This document shows, in pieces, positions 61,213-64,000 of a stretch of 64,000 nucleotides of DNA. Where the stretch lies: assembly GCF_004114535.1 (NCBI RefSeq), contig NZ_LBJC01000025.1, forward strand, positions 62,001 to 126,000, given 5' to 3'. Source of the stretch: Bradyrhizobium nanningense. GTDB taxonomy: Bacteria; Pseudomonadota; Alphaproteobacteria; Rhizobiales; Xanthobacteraceae. The position numbers were made by a program, and so were the translations under genes. Each line of letters starts with the position of its first letter. Position 1 is the first letter of the stretch. The notes under the pieces were generated by a model, which saw only the letters and a list, made by a program, of their open reading frames with translations, was not told the origin of the DNA and made no database searches.

Positions 61213-61299
61213 CGTCATTGCGAGGAGCTCTTGCGACGAAGCAATCCAGACTATCACTGCGGAGGGATTCTGGATTGCTTCGCTACGCTCGCAATGACG
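61213..61299. repeat. Palindromic repeat, family B (copy 4)
   Basis: 87 bases with CGTCATTGCGAGGAGCTC...GCTCGCAATGACG ends and GAAGCAATCCAGA / CTGGATTGCTTC arms, separating the ThDP-enzyme gene from the hydratase gene on the same strand. It may cut the operon in two. Confidence 0.9.
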
Positions 61300-61315
61300 A
61301 GGAGGAGGCAGTCGT

Positions 61316-62167
61316 TCACCATACCGCCGTCCCCTTCATCGTCGGCTGTCCCTCCGCGTTCGCAGTCCACAGCTCCATGCCATCAGCGGTCTCATTGGCG
61401 TTGACCGAGAACTCGCTGCCTTCGAACAGCGGCTGCAGCCCGCGATAGGTGAACTTTTTCGGCGCCTTGCCGCCATGGAGCTTCGCCGCCATCTCGATGA
61501 TCAGCGCCGCCTGCAACGGACCGTGGAAGATCAGGCCCGGATAACCCTCGACCTTGGTGACGTAGTCGCGGTCGTAATGGATGCGGTGGCCGTTGAACGT
61601 GAGTGCGGAGTAGCGGAACAGCAGCACGGGATCGGAGACATGGGTCTCGCGGTGCTGCGCCTTCGGCGGTGGAGGCGGAGCCTTGGCGCTCGCCGGCGCG
61701 CTGCTGGTCATCTCGCGATAGACGATGTCCTGCCGCTCGCGGATGGCGGTGCCGCGCGGCGAGGAGATGCTGTGCTCGACCGAGACGAAGCACAGCGTGC
61801 CGGTCGATCCCGTCTTCACCTGCACATTGGCGATGCGCGAGGTCCGTGTCGATTCATCGCCAACCTGCAGCGGCTGTAGGAACTCGATCTCGCCGCCGGC
61901 CCACATCCGGCGCGGCAGCGGCACCGGCGGCAGGAAGCCGCCGCGGGTCGGATGGCCATCAGGCCCGAGCATCGACATCGGAAACACCGGCTGCGCCAGG
62001 CACCAATGCACCGTGAACGGCGCGGCGTCCCCCTTCTTGGGCTCGCCGACCTCCTGGAACAGCGTCGCGCGCAGGCCCATCACGAGCTGCGCGGTGACGA
62101 TGTCGGTCGCCTCCGTGCTGCGGCCGACCCATTGCCGCAAGTGATCGATGTCGAGCTTCTCGGTCAT
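61316..62167 (-). CDS. HTD2/MaoC-type acyl-CoA hydratase (mesaconyl-C4-CoA hydratase-like)
   Basis: A 283-residue double-hotdog hydratase. The N-terminal half is a FAS1-like dehydratase domain (TVHWCLAQPVFPMSMLGPDGHP, MWAGGEIEFLQPLQVGD). The C-terminal half carries the R-hydratase motif RYSALTFNGHRIHYDRDY with catalytic His/Asp near residue 200. This chain type includes the mesaconyl-C4-CoA hydratase of the 3-hydroxypropionate bi-cycle. It lies 15 bases after a CaiB-type CoA transferase, which is the partner expected for mesaconyl-CoA C1-C4 transfer, so a C5 branched dicarboxylate (mesaconate, citramalate or itaconate) is a plausible substrate. Confidence 0.87.
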   Translation of the reverse strand: MTEKLDIDHLRQWVGRSTEATDIVTAQLVMGLRATLFQEVGEPKKGDAAPFTVHWCLAQPVFPMSMLGPDGHPTRGGFLPPVPLPRRMWAGGEIEFLQPLQVGDESTRTSRIANVQVKTGSTGTLCFVSVEHSISSPRGTAIRERQDIVYREMTSSAPASAKAPPPPPKAQHRETHVSDPVLLFRYSALTFNGHRIHYDRDYVTKVEGYPGLIFHGPLQAALIIEMAAKLHGGKAPKKFTYRGLQPLFEGSEFSVNANETADGMELWTANAEGQPTMKGTAVW

Positions 62168-62182
62168 GACGCCTCGCTCTTG

Positions 62183-63286
62183 TTACGTCTTGGACTTTGG
62201 CTTTTCGCCGATCGCGGGCACGGCGCCATAGCTGCGCGTCTCGCCGACGATGATCGGCGCCGGCGCGGGATAGCTGACACGGCCGTTCGGCGTGTCCACC
62301 TCGATGCGGCGCAGATGCGGATGGTTGGTGAGGTCGGCCATGGTGTTGACCTCGGCGAAGGCGATGTCGGCGTCCGACAGCCGCTTCAAGAGCTCGTCGC
62401 GCGTCATCCTGCCGAAGCTGTCCGCGACCGTCTTGTCGGTGAAGTCGCGGTTGCGCACGCGCTCGACCATGTTGGCGACGCGCGGATCGGCCGGCAAATC
62501 CGGCTGATCGAGCACCTTCGCGCACAGCGTCTTCCACTCGCGCTCGCTCTGGATCGAGATCAAAATGTCCTTGCCGTCCTTCGAGGTGAACACGCCATAG
62601 GGCGCGATCGAGGGATGGCGCAGGCCCATGCGCTTGGGCGGATTGCCGGCCTCGGAGTTGAGCAGCGGCACGGTGCACCAGTCCGCCATCACGTCGAACA
62701 TGGAGATGCGGATGTCGGCGCCCTTGCTGGTGCGCCCGCGCGCGATCAACGCCTCCAGGATCGCCGCATGCGCGGTCGCGCCGGTGGCGACGTCCACGAT
62801 CGACATGCCGACGCGCGAGGCGCCATCGGGGTTGCCGGTGATCGAGGCAAGCCCGCTCTCGGCCTGGATCAGCAGATCATAAGCCTTGCGGTGCGCGTAG
62901 GGGCCTTCGTCGCCATAGCCGGTGATGGTGCAGGAGATCAGCTTGGGATAGTCCCTCAGCAGCCGCTCGCGCGAAAAGCCGAGCTTGTCCATCGAGCCCG
63001 GCTTGAGGTTCTGGATCAGCACGTCGGCGCTGGCGATCAGCTTCTCCAGCTCGGCGCGGCCTTCCTTCGTCGTGAGATCGACCACGGCGGATTGCTTGCC
63101 GCGGTTGAGCCAGACGAAATAGCTGCTCTGCCCCTTGGCCGCTGCGTCATAGCCGCGGGCGAAATCACCCTCGGGCCGTTCGATCTTGATCACCTCGGCG
63201 CCGGCATCCGCCAGCCGCGAGGAGCAGAACGGCGCCGCGACCGCCTGCTCGACCGCAATCACCCTGATCCCGTCCAGTGCTCCCAT
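62183..63286 (-). CDS. CaiB/BaiF-type CoA transferase in a dicarboxylate-like operon
   Basis: A 367-residue family III CoA transferase (GALDGIRVIAVEQAVAAPFCSSRLADAGAEVIKIERPEGDFARG in segments; catalytic Asp in AYDLLIQAESGL near residue 136, and the closing MADLTNHPHLRRIEVD). It starts nine bases after an acyl-CoA dehydrogenase and ends 15 bases before a MaoC-type hydratase, all on one strand. The branch is close to mesaconyl- or citramalyl-CoA transferases by context, but the sequence alone does not prove that. The start codon ATG at 63286 has GAGG upstream. Confidence 0.9.
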   Translation of the reverse strand: MGALDGIRVIAVEQAVAAPFCSSRLADAGAEVIKIERPEGDFARGYDAAAKGQSSYFVWLNRGKQSAVVDLTTKEGRAELEKLIASADVLIQNLKPGSMDKLGFSRERLLRDYPKLISCTITGYGDEGPYAHRKAYDLLIQAESGLASITGNPDGASRVGMSIVDVATGATAHAAILEALIARGRTSKGADIRISMFDVMADWCTVPLLNSEAGNPPKRMGLRHPSIAPYGVFTSKDGKDILISIQSEREWKTLCAKVLDQPDLPADPRVANMVERVRNRDFTDKTVADSFGRMTRDELLKRLSDADIAFAEVNTMADLTNHPHLRRIEVDTPNGRVSYPAPAPIIVGETRSYGAVPAIGEKPKSKT

Positions 63287-63295
63287 GGCCCAACC

Positions 63296-64000
63296 TCAGT
63301 ACGAGCGGGGCATGCCGAGCACATGCTCGGCGACAAAGGACAGCACGAGGTTGGTCGAGATCGGCGCCACCTGGTAGAGCCGCGTCTCGCGGAACTTGCG
63401 CTCGACGTCGTATTCCTCGGCGAAGCCGAAGCCGCCATGGGTCTGGATGCAGGCGTTGGCCGCTTCCCATGAGGCGTCGGCGGCGAGCATCTTGGCCATG
63501 TTGGCCTCTGCGCCGCAGTCGAGCCCGGCCTCGTATTTGCGCGTGGCCTCCTTCACCATCAGCTCGGCCGCGCGCATCGAGGCGTAGGCCTTGGCGATCG
63601 GGAACTGGATGCCCTGGTTCTGGCCGATCGGCCGGCCGAACACGGTGCGGTCCTTGGCGTAGTTCGTCGCCTTGGCGATGAACCATTTGGCGTCGCCGAC
63701 GCATTCGGCGGCGATCAGGATGCGCTCGGCATTCATGCCGGAGAGGATGTAGCGAAAGCCCTTGCCTTCCTCGCCGATCAGGTTCTCCGCCGGCACCTTC
63801 ATGTCGGTAAAGAACACTTCGGTGGTGGCGTGGTTCATCATGGTGCGGATCGGGCGGATCTCGAGGCCGTTGTTCTTGGCCTCGCGCATATCGACGATGA
63901 ACACCGAAAGGCCATCGGTGCGCTTCTTGACCTGTTCCTTCGGCGTGGTGCGCGCCAGCAGCACCATCAGGTCGGAATGCTCGGCGCGGCTGGTCCAGAT
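63296..64000 (-). CDS. Acyl-CoA dehydrogenase (cut by the window end)
   Basis: The C-terminal 234 residues of an acyl-CoA dehydrogenase; the 5' part lies beyond the right edge. The visible part opens within the FAD-domain region IWTSRAEHSDLMVLLART. The catalytic Glu position used in isovaleryl-CoA-type enzymes is in NAERILIAAE, whereas the position used in medium-chain enzymes is not Glu (QVAPIST). It ends with ISTNLVLSFVAEHVLGMPRSY. It is followed after nine bases by a CoA transferase and then a hydratase, so the three probably form a pathway: activation by CoA transfer, dehydrogenation and hydration of a branched or dicarboxylic acid. Confidence 0.88.
   Translation of the reverse strand: MWTSRAEHSDLMVLLARTTPKEQVKKRTDGLSVFIVDMREAKNNGLEIRPIRTMMNHATTEVFFTDMKVPAENLIGEEGKGFRYILSGMNAERILIAAECVGDAKWFIAKATNYAKDRTVFGRPIGQNQGIQFPIAKAYASMRAAELMVKEATRKYEAGLDCGAEANMAKMLAADASWEAANACIQTHGGFGFAEEYDVERKFRETRLYQVAPISTNLVLSFVAEHVLGMPRSY

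Overview
The window is GC-rich, tightly packed chromosomal DNA from an alphaproteobacterium, most likely Bradyrhizobium or a close relative (Nitrobacteraceae). This is inferred from codon use, an Lrp-type PutR divergent from a short PutA, SorAB sulfite dehydrogenase, a CyaC-like redox cyclase, many acyl-CoA enzymes, and several families of palindromic intergenic repeats. I see no rRNA, tRNA, CRISPR array, insertion sequence, phage or plasmid gene. It reads as core or stable accessory chromosome.

Layout. 0-9.2 kb: a chemoreceptor, an acyl-CoA synthetase followed by a single-chain biotin-dependent acyl-CoA carboxylase, and an AcoR-type sigma-54 activator. 9.3-14.8 kb: a two-component flavin monooxygenase (luciferase-like oxygenase plus flavin reductase), the 2-dehydro-3-deoxygalactonate kinase/aldolase pair, an internally duplicated membrane protein, and a double-hotdog thioesterase. 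14.9-17.7 kb: an amidase and a cyanuric acid amidohydrolase/barbiturase-family enzyme, together a plausible N-heterocycle catabolic pair. 17.9-20.3 kb: Tex. 20.6-27.7 kb: a Gly/His-rich secreted protein, an OmpR/histidine kinase pair, then two very cysteine-rich secreted proteins followed by a ScsC/DsbA-like periplasmic disulfide oxidoreductase. This last trio is the most unusual locus here.

27.7-36.1 kb: a LuxR-type regulator overlapping an HtrA-like protein that has lost its catalytic residues, a DapA-family lyase, an orphan form-II CoxL-like molybdenum hydroxylase subunit, and a crotonase/two acyl-CoA dehydrogenase operon. 36.2-43.8 kb: LemA with two TPM-domain proteins, a large membrane-anchored unknown, a secreted protein with one haem-c motif, a 54-residue membrane protein, a GST and a CoA transferase. 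43.9-51.7 kb: putA/putR, a cold-shock protein, sorAB, and a haem/iron-sulfur class III adenylate cyclase (CyaC type). 52-59.4 kb: a GT39 glycosyltransferase, the ycjX-ycjF pair, a haemolysin-III family protein, and two short-chain dehydrogenases flanking a MarR regulator with a perfect palindromic operator. 59.5-64 kb: a benzoylformate-decarboxylase-like ThDP enzyme, a HTD2/MaoC-type hydratase, a CaiB-type CoA transferase and an acyl-CoA dehydrogenase cut by the window end.

The main biological theme is carboxylic-acid/acyl-CoA catabolism with its regulators. Envelope and redox functions (SorAB, CyaC, Cys-rich module, LemA/TPM) lie between. Intergenic gaps repeatedly hold imperfect palindromes of at least five families, usually between convergent genes or after operons. 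Start sites given below were chosen by ribosome-binding-site position and domain limits; family assignments come from recognised motifs, without database searches.
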